Source: Malachius bipustulatus
Lineage: Eukaryota; Arthropoda; Insecta; Coleoptera; Melyridae
Assembly: GCA_910589415.1 (NCBI GenBank)
Contig: OU342632.1
Coordinates: forward strand, 42,025,341-42,089,340
DNA length: 64,000 nt
Direction of reading: 5' to 3'
Shown here: piece after piece, positions 34,001 through 44,600 of the stretch
How positions within the stretch are numbered: the stretch's first letter is position 1
Layout of the letters: each line of letters opens with the position of its first letter
Made by a program: the position numbers and the translations under genes
Notes under the pieces: generated by a model
Seen by the model: only the letters and a program-made list of their open reading frames with translations
Told to the model about the DNA's origin: nothing
Database searches by the model: none

Positions 34001-36635
34001 GTTTCTCCTAATCTCTAAATTGAAAAACTACCGTATAGGAATAGGTTTATGGTCTGAAGGGGGCCCTTCAAGTAATTATGTACTGTGAGAACGACTCCTC
34101 TTCCTTCTTCCTGGTCATCTTTCTGGGGATTTTTTTGCATTTATCTAAAAGTCGTAAACATAGGTTTGAAACCGCGTTTTGAAGAGTTTTCTAACTACCC
34201 AATGGAAGGGCAATTCCAATTTTTTGTTATTCTATAGTGTGGGGGCTTAATTCTTAGGCAAGCAAAATTTTGAAAATTTATAAATTTAACACAGGGTGAT
34301 TTTTTTAGTGGTCTACTATTATAGAAGTATAATGTAGAAAACCAGAAAAAGCTAAAGATCTCAAATTTTTGTGACGGCTGTTACGGTTTAGGTTTAAAAA
34401 TTTTCACTGGAAATATTTCCAAAATAATATGAAGAGAATGATTATTCCTCTTTCTGCCCATTTTTATGGTGATTTTTTATTTGAAATCTAGTCTAAAAGA
34501 AAGTCTCCTACTTAAATGGAATTGATTATTTTCAAGGATATATTCAGTAGATTTTCTTCCATTTTTTTAGTCTGAAAACGAGTTCCCTATTCCATTTTTC
34601 TATGGTTTTTTTATAAACATTCATCTAAAATCGTACTGCTTCAAACCTGTTTACGACTTAACAGCGCTAGCTGTTTGAAGAGTGTTAGTTCAAACTACCC
34701 CATGGAAGAGGAATTCCAATTTTTTTTATGTGCAGTGTGGGGGCTTTTGAGGCAACATTCTTTTTGAAAACTTATATTTACTCCAAGGGTGTTTTTTTAG
34801 TGGTCCATTGAAAGTATATGCAGAACGAGAAAAGCTAAACATCTCAAATTTTGGTGACGGCCGTAATGGCCTAGGATCTATAGATTGGAAATATTTCCAA
34901 AAAAATATTTCCAAAGTCTGAAGAGAACGATTTCTCTTTCTATCCATTTTCTGGGGATTTTTTGCACCCATTTATCTGAAAGTCTTTAAGAAAATGCCCC
35001 CCTATTTAATGGAATAGATTATTTTCAACCGTTTTCAGTATACTTTTTCTTCCTATTTTTACAGTCCGAAGACGAGTTCCCTTTCCCATTTTTCTATGGA
35101 TTTCTTGCAAACGTTCATCTAAAAGTCGTAAACAGGTTTTAAGCAGCTGTTTGAAGAGGAAATTCGAGAGAAATTCAAACTACCCTATGGCAGAGGAATT
35201 CCAATTTTTGTTATGCTGCGCGGACTGTGGGGCTCTTCAGGCAAGAAAAAGCAAAATTTTGAAAACTTATATTTACTACAGTGTGTTATTTTTTAGTAGT
35301 CCATTAGAAGTATGGAGAAATAGAAAACATAAATTTACACAAAATATTTCCAGGATCTAAAGAGAACGCATCTTCTTTCTGTCCATTTTCTGAAGATTTT
35401 TTTTGCAAGCATTTATCTAAAAGTCGCAAACAAAGTCCCCTCCTACCTAACGGAATAGACTATTTTAAACGATATTCAGTAGGTTTTCTTCCTTTTTTTG
35501 CAGTTTGAAGACGAGTTTCATTTTTCCATCTTTCTGTGGATTTTTTTGCCACCATTTATCTAAAAGTCGTAAACGAGTTTTAAACTTATGTTTGAAGAGT
35601 GTTAATTCAAACTACCCCATGGAAGAGGAACTCAAATTTTTATTATGTTGCAGTTTGGAGGCTTTTTAGGCAAGAAAAATTTTGAAAATTTATATTTAGA
35701 TTTTTTAGTGGTCTATTAGAAGTACCTATACGGAAAAACAGATAAGCTAAAGATCTCAAATTTTGTTGAAGACCGTTTATGATGCTTAAAAGATTTATTT
35801 AGACAAAATTAATGGAGAATGGAATGTTTATAAGTATTTTAATCGAGAAAACATTATTAATCCAATGAAATTAGAATAAAATTTAAAACTTACATAAACG
35901 CCGGGAAAATGTTTTATACATCAGTTAGTACCTACTCGTATGTGAGTAAATTAAAAGTCGTTATAAATGGAAGTCAATAATTTTAATTACACCAACTTTC
36001 TTCACTCCATGAAGTATAAAATAAAACAAAAAATAATAAAATCAAAGGCAATAATAAAAAAGTAGAGTAATAAAAACTCAAATAATTAAAACGACTGTCT
36101 TTTTCAATGGCAGAAATGAAATTATATACACAGGTAACATTTTAATTTTTATCAGAACTCAAAAGCAAACTTTTTCAGGTTGGTATTTGTTCTAACCCTT
36201 ATGTTTATTTTTCAGACTGAAAATTCACGCAAGACCTAATTCATTAAGCTCATTATTTTTTGCTCATCGTATGCAGAACTGGGCTGCCAGAGCCAGATAA
36301 CAAAGAGGACAAATTGGAACGTTTACTTATTTTCTGGTCTATTTTTTGTTTTGATCATTTTAATCCTGAAAAACGAAACAAAATCTCGTTAAATGTTCGG
36401 GTCTTTGGATGGAGAGCCATATACTACTCTGGATACCTTTAATAAGCAATGAAATGATACATTACTTCAAAAAAATGAGAAGACAAAAACATAATCACCG
36501 TTCTTTGGGATATAGAACGAAAAGAATAAAATAAGAATCAGCTAAGATTAATTTTTTTCATGATTTTTTTTTAAACTTACCTATGATAACAACATCTTTG
36601 TGGACTGTGGTATTATTTGTATTCTCACGCCTCAT
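27681..36635 (-). CDS. OSGIN-like flavoprotein (oxidative stress-induced growth inhibitor), five coding exons
   Basis: Joined from 36635-36581, 33169-32895, 32728-31933, 31189-30852 and 28079-27681. The total is 1,863 nt, 620 residues. All junctions have GT-AG borders and the phases agree. Family motifs in order: VVIIGNGPSG (FAD dinucleotide fold, residues 15-24), HVNGSRHP, LEGRSTNPVSLLLDALLHP, GKGPPGGSWH (117-126), LSLSNWMALPGL, VVVIGAGLSAADAV (second nucleotide-binding motif), LPENMYPEYHKV, and GPLAGDNFVRFIPGGALAV near the C-terminus. These match vertebrate OSGIN1/2, predicted FAD/NAD(P)-dependent oxidoreductases linked to stress and growth control. No signal peptide or membrane segment is seen. 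An insert of about 165 residues (roughly 192-360), polar and Cys/Lys/Arg-rich, makes this protein longer than the usual 480-560. Start context CGAAAAAATG is good. Confidence 0.93.
28184..29179. mobile_element. Foldback element with GGACGTCC arrays, inside OSGIN-like intron 4
   Basis: The outer ends are inverted: the left reads TACCCAAACAGCAC and the reverse complement of the right reads TACCCAGATAGCAC. Inside each end lies a degenerate array built from GGACGTCCATAGGACGTCCG-type words: about 240 bp on the left (28199-28440) and about 150 bp on the right (29015-29165). Because GGACGTCC is itself a palindrome, the arrays can pair within and between arms. The interior (28440-29000) is unique and non-coding. 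No target duplication is obvious. The open frames across the arrays are repeat artefacts. Confidence 0.75.
29180..30851. other. Remainder of OSGIN-like intron 4
   Basis: Intronic AT-rich sequence. Between 29450 and 29710 words of the TGCAAC/GTTGCA and TGCATTTCA type recur several times on both strands. This may be a decayed repeat. No separate gene is supported. Confidence 0.5.
30852..31189 (-). CDS. OSGIN-like exon 4
   Basis: Acceptor TCTTCTTTCAG, donor AAG|GTATAA. It encodes about 112 residues from EITTFTCTYLVLANGA through VVVIGAGLSAADAVIAARER to LPENMYPEYHK. The GAGLSAADA motif is the most diagnostic piece of the family. The plus-strand frame here is its shadow. Confidence 0.93.
31190..31932. 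other. OSGIN-like intron 3
   Basis: 743 bp, GTGAGT donor and TTTCAG acceptor on the minus strand. No embedded element is recognised. Confidence 0.7.
31933..32728 (-). CDS. OSGIN-like exon 3 with lineage-specific insert
   Basis: Acceptor TGTTTCCAG, donor ACTG|GTGAGT. It encodes about 265 residues. The first 80 (HIVLGKGPPGGSWH to VLVTHVKP) and the last dozen or so (NWIVET) match the family. Between them are about 165 residues without counterpart in vertebrate OSGINs: first Pro/Ser/Arg/Asn-rich, then with scattered Cys pairs (CCKRPRDQLCC, CCDSSNLC). The insert is in frame and lacks splice-like borders, so it is likely translated. It would sit in a surface loop. Confidence 0.88.
32895..33169 (-). 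CDS. OSGIN-like exon 2
   Basis: Acceptor TTTTCCACAG, donor AAA|GTGAGT. It encodes about 92 residues including the end of the GNGPSG flavin motif, YMLSGYLPHVNGSRHPDEML and ASGLEGRSTNPVSLLLDALL, all typical of the family. Confidence 0.93.
33170..36580. other. OSGIN-like intron 1 (3.4 kb)
   Basis: Begins GTAAG at 36580 and ends CCACAG at 33170. It contains the satellite-like array at 33780-35790. The rest is AT-rich and featureless. Confidence 0.8.
33780..35790. repeat. Degenerate tandem repeat, period about 430-500 bp, in intron 1
   Basis: Four successive blocks share a fixed order. A phrase like TCTAAAAGTCGTAAACAGGT occurs near 34143, 34624, 35119 and 35561. Then comes GTTTGAAGAGTGTTA..AACTACCCCATGG, then GAGGAATTCCAATTTTTTT near 34207, 34705, 35189 and 35623, then TTTTTTAGTGGTCTATTAGA. 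Copies differ by many point changes and indels. No coding capacity is seen. Confidence 0.75.
36581..36635 (-). CDS. OSGIN-like exon 1 (start exon)
   Basis: Short coding piece of 18 codons plus one base: MRRENTNNTTVHKDVVII, then G split by the intron (donor G|GTAAG). It completes the flavin-binding GxGxxG with exon 2. It was too short to be found as an open frame by itself. Confidence 0.9.
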
Positions 36636-36658
36636 TTTTTCGTTGGTAATAGGTTAAC
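36636..36658 (-). other. OSGIN-like 5' untranslated segment with upstream splice acceptor
   Basis: The bases just before the ATG are preceded by a good acceptor (TTTATTTTACAG|GTTAACC at 36659), so a non-coding first exon probably lies further upstream. I cannot place that exon. Confidence 0.5.
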
Positions 36659-36782
36659 CTGTAAAATAAATAAAACATACTTTATTATGTTTAAAATAGG
36701 TATGTATACAAAAATATAGGTAAATTGTGATAGCTAACTTATTATAGTAAAATTAAGAACTTTAGTTTGGAATAGGAATAAA

Positions 36783-36899
36783 GTATGATAACCAGCCAAA
36801 AAACTGGTTACATATATATGATAACCAGTCAAAAAACTGGTTATATTATAAACTAGCCAAAAAACTGGTTATATGATAACCAGACAAAACTGGTTATCA
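36783..36899. repeat. Row of four hairpins (ATAACCAG...CTGGTTAT)
   Basis: Four near-identical units of about 22-37 bp, each a perfect or near-perfect stem: ATAACCAG, a loop of CCAAAAAA, TCAAAAAA or ACAAAA, then CTGGTTAT. They sit 150-260 bp upstream of the OSGIN-like start codon, in the upstream intron or promoter region. The loops vary while the stems are kept. Confidence 0.85.
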
Positions 36900-37302
36900 A
36901 TCTTTAGAGTATAATAATTATTAGATAATTTAAAGATGATTTTTTTATAATTACCGAATAATTTAGATTTGCCATGTCATTTACAAACAATACCTGATCT
37001 ATCCATATTAAAATTGAATAACATAATTGTAGTACATTGTTCTTATTTTTTACCCAGACATGGCTTATGAAATAACATTCATAATTGCGTATATTTTTGT
37101 CTATTATTCATCTCCTACTTAATCTGATGAATGATCGAATTAATCAATTCAAAAAAAGATTACATTTTTCTATTGTTTTGACAGCAATCATTTCCTTTAT
37201 TATTACGTTGTAATAATAATAATTATACATACAATTAAATACCGGGCGATAAGAATTGACTCCAACTATACCTAATAATGGAAAACCATTTTTCTTTAGA
37301 AC
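36900..37302. other. No gene recognised
   Basis: AT-rich sequence between the hairpin row and the third hammerhead element. Confidence 0.4.
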
Positions 37303-37312
37303 GTTCTGATTT

Positions 37313-37888
37313 AAATTTGCCACTAAAGATTCTTTACAGAACAAATTAGAAAAACTTTCGTACAGCATGCGAGGAGAAGACTGAAGACATGGACGGTACC
37401 GTTTCGTCCTTATTATGGACTCATCAGCATATCATATCAGTCAGCTCTAAACCACACATGCTATACGAAATTTGGAAGTTGTATCTATTCTAACTGGTGT
37501 TTTCGTTTTGTAGTGACCTTTAATTTTCAAATGAGTGAGTAGGCAACCAGAGAAACGTGCGTGTCTTTATATAGTATTATCCTTGCTATAACAGTAGAGT
37601 TTTCATGGGTTTATGAATTTTACACTACTAATGCAGAGGTTTCTATTAATTCAAGAACTACATTGATTCTCATAAGTATATACCTACCCACATTCATTTT
37701 CAAGCTAATTTTATTGAATTTTTACTGATGTGTATTTATAAATTAGATGTTACTACACGAATTAAGACTTTACGAATTAAGTTACTACTAAATTTAGTGG
37801 CAAATTTAAATTAGAACCTAAGTCCCAATAAAATTCATCAAATATATTAAATAATCAAATAAGTGGTTCAATAAAAATAATTATAAAA
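37313..37888 (-). mobile_element. Third hammerhead element, single copy with inverted end
   Basis: 576 bp flanked by the direct repeat GTTCTGATTT (37303-37312 and 37889-37898). From 37313 to about 37770 it follows the 573-bp unit almost exactly, starting at AAATTTGCCACTAAAG. The last 100 bp or so (about 37787-37888) are the inverted copy of the unit junction region (equivalent to 19213-19310). A short duplicated AATTAAG phrase marks the switch point. An end that inverts part of its own sequence is a known habit of Penelope-like insertions. The 10-bp duplication shows that it inserted as a mobile element, not as a satellite. Confidence 0.8.
37379..37442 (-). ncRNA. Type I hammerhead ribozyme, copy 3
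   Basis: Same 64-nt sequence as the other two copies, with all core bases and stems intact. Predicted cleavage is between 37392 and 37391 on the minus strand. The surrounding unit has small changes (GCATGC for GCATGA at 37370), so the ribozyme is conserved while its flanks vary. Confidence 0.92.
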
Positions 37889-37898
37889 GTTCTGATTT

Positions 37899-39400
37899 CT
37901 GATACAAACTAAGATGTCTAAGACGGTAACAGGTATGAATCCTCAAGTGCGAGTTACAAGTCATGATAAAGTTTGGCCCCATTGCCCTTTTTTTAGGCTG
38001 TTACTAAATAATATTGAAAGGTGGCCAAACTCTCCTTACAAAAAATTCAAAATAGCGGCCGTTTAAAACTCAATTTTTGTCGAAATTTTTTTTTTTTTTT
38101 TAATCAAAACCCAAAAATACTGAATGTTACACAAAAACATTGTAAATAAAATATGTTCGCTGTAAATTATTCTATAACTTCGCTCCTCATGACTTTTTTG
38201 GTAAATCCAATAGTTTCCTGAGAAAAATGCTTTTCAAAGGGCCGTTTCTTGTTGAAAGTCCGTAAGAATGCAGAAAGTTTTTTATCTTTCAATTGAGGAA
38301 TTTAAAAGCCCGTGGTACAGTTACAGTCCCAGTGGCGGAATTATAAATTTTGGACCCCCTTTAACATTCGACAAAGGGCCCCTCTGAAAGTATTAGCACA
38401 GTGGTAGCTCGTTGATATCTGCAAACATGACGGTGTTGTATGAAAGGATTGACGAATCCGTCTTGTAGACAAGCGGGTGGATAAGCGGGAGGGGTCTCCT
38501 CTCCCGGAAATTTATTTGGAAAATAATACTCTTATTAAATACAAAAATATCATATTCTTTGAGCTAAGTTTTTCCAAGAAACAAACAATTTAATTTTGGT
38601 TTGTTCCTCACAAATTTTTATTTGTATTTTATGTCTTTAGAATATTTAAAAAATATTTTTGACCACAACATTTGAATGCTTGAATAAGTTTAATTAACAC
38701 AAATTTTGGAATTGACAAACTTTGCCCTAAGTGGGTAATAAATTTTGCAGGGCAGGCAATACGCAGCCCCTTATTCTCGTCAATGGTTATTATGACTGTG
38801 ATGTACACGAAATGTGTACACGAAAAGTTCACGAAATTTTCATGAAAAATCGAGTTTTTGAAAATTAGACAAAAAAATTCTTTAAATATTTTCACTCCGT
38901 TTTTACTAAATTTTGCATGAAAAAAATTTGATATACGAGTTAAGGCGGCTAATGCAAGCATGTAGGTGCAAACTCAGGCCAGATTTTTTTTTTAATTTAG
39001 GTAATTTTACTTAATCATCAAATTTAGAAAGCAGAATTGAAAATGACAGTTTTTGTGATAAAAGGCCTTAACAAGACAATTAAGTAGGTATATCTCTATT
39101 TTCCTTTAAAAATAAGAGATTACCTAGAATGGTGAGGATATGATAAAATGAAAAACACAGTGCGGCATAATCAATTATTATGTACTAACTTTACCTCATT
39201 AGCAAAATGTAATTATTTTTCAGCTCGCTAGACAGTTTCTTTTGATTCGAAGGTCTTGGGCCAGGTGAATAATCTCTCTTTAGCATAACTATAGTGATAT
39301 ATTATATCCTGACAAGGTCCTGTTATCACAAAATAACTGTCTTTTTCAGATCTAGTTTGAATATAAGCTAATTAATAAGCTAGCCAAGCCAGAGTTTATA
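37899..39400. other. No gene recognised
   Basis: AT-rich sequence with T-runs near 38080-38102. The 110-residue minus-strand frame at 38629-38961 has no domain and is rich in Phe/Lys/Asn, as random AT-rich frames are. Confidence 0.4.
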
Positions 39401-39835
39401 CCGGGTGTCTTCCAAAGCTATCCACCCTGGATAACTCCGTTGATTCTGCTTTGTTTTGAGTAAAATCTTGGGTCAGGTCAGTTTTTGTTTCTCGGGGGAC
39501 ACCTTTTGACACCAAATTTAACCTTGAAGCCACAAACCCTTAGCCCCAACAGCCCCCGTCTCAAGAATTTTAAATGGAAAGGAGGCAAGTGATTTTAAGG
39601 TAAACTGATTCTCTATGCGACTGTATAATAAATTGTTTTTAGGTTTGTATCAATTTTTTTTAGTACCTACCAATTAATTAATTTGCGAGTATCTCGGGAG
39701 AAGATGGAGTTGGTGTTTTGTATTGAGCAAAATCCTAAATTTTTGTTTCTCGCGGGACACCTTTTGACACCAAATTTAAAACAAAACAACAACGGAGTTA
39801 CTGCCCCTCTTGTCCCAACGCTCTAATAAACATTT
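39401..39835. mobile_element. MITE fragment
   Basis: Starts CCGGGTGTCTTCCAAAGC directly after TA, the usual form of a left end. Inside, the phrase GGGACACCTTTTGACACCAA occurs twice (near 39498 and 39754). No matching right end was found, so it is truncated or its border is lost near the retrotransposon at 39.9 kb. Confidence 0.45.
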
Positions 39836-40246
39836 TCTTTATCTTCTCTTTGCCGAATGACATTGGGCAGAGCATTTACAATATAATAATAAATGGCAAA
39901 AAAGAGAGACTGATGACAGAGACACTGGGTGAGACTGATGCCACGTGACTATACCGTCATATTTTGGTGATAACTGGTCGCTGACAACAGCAACCAATGA
40001 CACACCTACTCCTCCAGTTCCGGATTGATCGCGATTGCGGATGGATCGATAGTCAGTCAGGGAGTGAGAATTCTGTTTTTTATCGGTTTAGTGCTGGTGA
40101 AATAATATCAGGATAAGTACAGTATAATATACAATTGCTTAGTTTAAATAATAATTTTGTTCCTTTTATTTATTCTTTTTCAAATTCTGTCTCAACGTAA
40201 AATAAATATTATAGGTATTTTTAATAAATTTTAAGTAGTAGTTACA

Positions 40247-41680
40247 ATGCCCGTCGACTCGGGCGGCCAAGACCGGCCGCCCGATACGGTATCAATATCA
40301 GTAAATAATCATACTTTATCGTCGAATGTAGTAGAGACAGCCTCAGTCAGTAGCCAAAATAATTCCCGTTATGCTATTGATTTTAGTAATGTATATACAT
40401 CATCTGATACAGGTCCTTATTTCGTGCATGTCGAAAGCATAGATAAAAATCTCGGTAGGCTTTTTCCTATTCGAATTGGTCATTATTTGAGATTCGATGA
40501 TTTTTATAAGAAGGCAGTGCAAGATATTAAAATAGCAGGTAGAAATAGGGTTAAAGTAATTCTGGACACTTACCAAGCAGCTAACAAGTTAATAAATAAC
40601 GAATTGCTGACAAAAAACGGATTCGTAGCATACATACCTAAATATTACACGCAGCGAAAGGGCATTGTAAGGATGGTTGATACCTTCTTTGACGAACAAT
40701 ATCTGCTCAATGCAATTGAGAGTAACAAACAAGTGGTTCAGGTAGATAGAATGATGAAACGAGTAACTGATGAAAAAGGGGAGAGCATTTTGGTTAAAAG
40801 ACAGATGATCATTGTTTCCTTCATAGGTTCAGTTTTACCGCAAACTATCAAAATAAACGGAGTTATATTTCCCGTAGAACCTTATATTTATCCCGTAGTT
40901 CAATGTATGAAATGTCTATCTTACGGTCATGTTAAAGCTCTTTGTAGAAAAGATAAAGAATTATGTAGAAGCTGTGGTGGAGTGCATCTGACAACAGATT
41001 GCAAGGCTGAAGCTCATTATTGTATTCACTGTAAAAGTAACGATCACTCATCCACATATAGGGGATGTCCGCATTATCAAAGACAGAAGCGTATCAAAAC
41101 TATTATGTCCACCAAAAATGTTACCTTCAAAGAGGCTGAAACATTAGAAAAAAATCCATCCTACTCTAGAGTGACTGTAAATAATAGGTTCAGTATACTC
41201 GATAATTTAACGAATTTCCCTACTCTAGTTCAAAATTCTGCTCCAATGCAAAATAATTATCCTTCCTTTAAGCCACACATGAACACAAAAAATACCAAAA
41301 CTCGAACACAGACAAATACTCAAACATTTCACCCGATTTCTCAGCAGAGTTTGCAAGGTACCCCAAAGAAGAGGAAAGCAAATGATTCGAATAATCCAAA
41401 TTCACCTTCATCAAATCCAATAATCCCGAATCCTTTTAGGAATGATTTCAGAGCGTATAAAGAGAAATTAGCTGACAAAATAACGTCGTTTGTTATGTCA
41501 AAGTTAGCCGGCCATCAGGATAGTCCTCAGAAGGACGCTCAAAATTTTATAGGTGATGAGGTGGTTATAAAAGAGGGTGTTTTTGCTTTAATTGATGATT
41601 TAATTGATAAACCAGACGCTAGACAACCAAATAACAAATCGATAGATGTAGACATGGTAGATGATGGAGACTTTTACTAA
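40247..41680 (+). CDS. I-like retrotransposon ORF1 protein (nucleic-acid binding)
   Basis: 477 residues. Three zinc knuckles lie at residues 220-274: CMKCLSYGHVKALC (CX2CX4HX4C), CRSCGGVHLTTDC (CX2CX3HX4C) and CIHCKSNDHSSTYRGC (CX2CX4HX6C). The region before them has the size and character of the ORF1 RNA-binding fold of these elements. The C-terminal third is Asn/Pro/Ser/Lys-rich and probably disordered. In the family this protein coats the element RNA to form the transposition particle. The stop (41678-41680) overlaps the 5' end of the ORF2 frame. A GC-rich start (DSGGQDRPPD) contrasts with the AT-rich rest. Confidence 0.9.
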   Translation: MPVDSGGQDRPPDTVSISVNNHTLSSNVVETASVSSQNNSRYAIDFSNVYTSSDTGPYFVHVESIDKNLGRLFPIRIGHYLRFDDFYKKAVQDIKIAGRNRVKVILDTYQAANKLINNELLTKNGFVAYIPKYYTQRKGIVRMVDTFFDEQYLLNAIESNKQVVQVDRMMKRVTDEKGESILVKRQMIIVSFIGSVLPQTIKINGVIFPVEPYIYPVVQCMKCLSYGHVKALCRKDKELCRSCGGVHLTTDCKAEAHYCIHCKSNDHSSTYRGCPHYQRQKRIKTIMSTKNVTFKEAETLEKNPSYSRVTVNNRFSILDNLTNFPTLVQNSAPMQNNYPSFKPHMNTKNTKTRTQTNTQTFHPISQQSLQGTPKKRKANDSNNPNSPSSNPIIPNPFRNDFRAYKEKLADKITSFVMSKLAGHQDSPQKDAQNFIGDEVVIKEGVFALIDDLIDKPDARQPNNKSIDVDMVDDGDFY

Positions 41681-44600
41681 ATTCATGGGGTTAAAAATTT
41701 TACAGTGGAATGCTCTTTCTATAAATAAACATAAATGTGATTTGTCAAAATTTTTGCAGGACAGTCCTGCGGACATTGTCCTTCTTACCGAAACATGGCT
41801 AAAGAGAAAGCATTCAAGTTTTAATTACAATGGTTTTAAATTGGTGAGAAAGGATCGAGAAGGTCAAAGGGCAGGCGGAGTAGGTATTTTGATTGCCGAT
41901 CACTTAGATTTTCAAATCGTGCAACTCGGAAATGTTCCACATAATAAAGTTGACTTATGCTCGATTAAACTAAACGACCCCAAATTAATTTTAGTCTGCA
42001 TTTACCGACCACCTAGAACTCACGTAAGCTGTGCGGAGTGGAGAAATATTTTTAGTCAATTGGGTGATACAAACTGTGTTGTGGGGGGAGACTTCAATGG
42101 CCATCATGTCTCTTGGGGCTCACCCAACACCGATTCATATGGCTCTACATTATATAATGCGATAGAGGACTGTAACTTAATTTTACTTAATGATGGTCGT
42201 CCAACTAGGATTTCCAGACCGTTGGAGGCTCCCTCTGCAGTAGACCTCACCATAGTCACTAGAGATTTAGTCGGTAGGACGGGCTGGAGTGTTCTCCCAG
42301 AACTGCTGGGCTCTGATCATTACGTCATTGAAATTGAAATTGATATCACGTTCACTAAGAAACAAAAAATCTCTTACAAAAAATGGAAAGAGTCTACAGC
42401 GAACTGGGAGGGATTCCAGGCTGACTTAGACAGGAAGTTAGGTGACTTAGACGGTAGGCAACCCCGAGATACGTACAAATATCTCATCGACTCGATAACT
42501 GAATCTGCTGATAAAAATCTTAAATCTACTAAACCCAAGGTAGTTAAGCATAAGCAGCCAATATGGTGGGATGACGAATGTAGCACGATATACAAAAAGC
42601 GAAAAGAAGCTTTAAGAATTTATAAAACGATTTCGAATCTCGACAACTTCCTTGCTTATAAAAACCTAGAAGCACAAGCAAAGAAAATATTCAAGAATAA
42701 AAGTAGAACTTCTTGGCGTAATTTTTTGGGGAAACTTAATAGAAGCACTCCAGCTACGGAAATTTGGCGATACATTAAGTGTATGTCCAACAAACATAAT
42801 TCTACATCAAGAGGATCCATCCCAGATCAAGTTTTGGAAGAGGTGCTGGACCAGTTGGCTCCTCCTAGCGTAGCTCAAGAGATTCAGATACGGAGAAGCA
42901 GTAGACCGCCCCAGCAAAATTACATTGGAAGTCCACTCAAACTTGCAGAGTTAAATAAAGTCACAACTACTTCTACAAACACAGCACCAGGAATAGATAA
43001 AATAACCTATAAAATTCTCAGTCATATGTCAACTTCTTCGAAGCAATTCATGCTGCGCATATTCAATAATTGGTGGGAGGAGGGAATATATAACGATCAA
43101 ATGAAGGAGATAGTAGTATGTCTGGTACATAAATTTGGTCACAACCTTACATCGCCTACATCCTACAGACCTATATCACTGATGCCATGTATCACCAAAA
43201 TATTTGAGAGAATAATTAAATCGCGTTTGGAACACTTGTGTGAATCAAGTGGAATCTTACCAAATAGTCAATATGGATTCCGAAGAGGTATAGGAACTCT
43301 AGATGCATTAAACCACTTGGTCGCGGAAATTCAATGCAGTTTGACAGAAAATAAATACTGTATGTGCATATTCATTGACTTAAGAGGGGCTTATGATTGC
43401 GTCAACCTTCGCCTGCTTGCGCAGGACCTATGCGACATCGGACTTTCGGACCTTCAAGCTAGAAATATTGTCAATTTATATAACAATAGAACAATTTACA
43501 TCAGAGATGAGCATAACAATCTTCATGGTCCAAGGTTAACGTCTTCAGGGATTCCTCAGGGTTCCATATTAAGTCCTTTGTTATTTAATATTTACACCCT
43601 ACAGATTCACCGCCTCTTTGACGATTCTACTAAGTGTATTCAATACGCCGATGACATATGTTTGTACAGCACTAAGAACACTTACAAGGAATGCGTGAGG
43701 GAACTGAGACGTACACTGTATATTTTGAAAAATTGGATAAATGATAGAGGTTTTCACTTAAATGAAAACAAATCAGCAGTCATGTTCTTTACAAGACACC
43801 GCGTGACTGCTCCAGAAATTATTAAAAATAATTCTTATAAAATTAAAACAGTCAAGACCTACAAGTATCTTGGGATCCATCTTGATCCTAAATTACTGTG
43901 GACCAAACACATTGAATATATCCAGAAAAAATGCGAAAGAGGACTAAATATGTTGAAAGTAGTTGTTCATACCAAATGGGGAGCCGATGTGGACACTTCC
44001 TTAATTTTTTATAAAACGTATATAAGGTCTATTCTGGATTATGGATGTACACTCTTTGGATCCACCTCCAATTCCAACATGAAGAAATTGTGTCGCCTAC
44101 AGTGGAGCGCTTTGCGTATTTGCTTGGGTGCCATGAAATCGACTCCAACCGAAATATTAAATGCCGAAGCCCAAGAACCAGATTTGAAGATTAGAATCCA
44201 GTATTTATCAGACAAATACCTCATGAAGATTAGATCCAGATTCCCCGATCTCCTCAGACAAATATACTACTTGGCATTAGAAAACCTTACCAACAAATTG
44301 TGGCAGAATAGAAATAGCCCTCCGTTAACGGATTCATACCTAAGAACTCAAGAATATGAACGCTTCATCTCTCCTTCCCCCATGCTCCCTATTTTCAATC
44401 TAAAATATCATGAGATATATTCACAGCTAAAAGTCATAATTCCCACGTATAGTGAAAACGAAAATTTGAATTTAATAACTCTTAATTATGCCCTGCAGCC
44501 GTACCCCGACTATATTCATATTTACACTGATGGATCGAAGTCTTACGATGGAACAGGCTGCGCCTATTATGTTCGTCAGTTACAGCATGGGTGTAAATTC

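Noticed and set aside
36783..36899. Short CRISPR-like repeat array
   Set aside because: Units are hairpins with no unique spacers, in an insect genome next to a spliced gene; it is a tandem hairpin repeat.
38629..38961. 110-codon minus-strand frame
   Set aside because: Composition is typical of random AT-rich frames and it has no domain or neighbour support.
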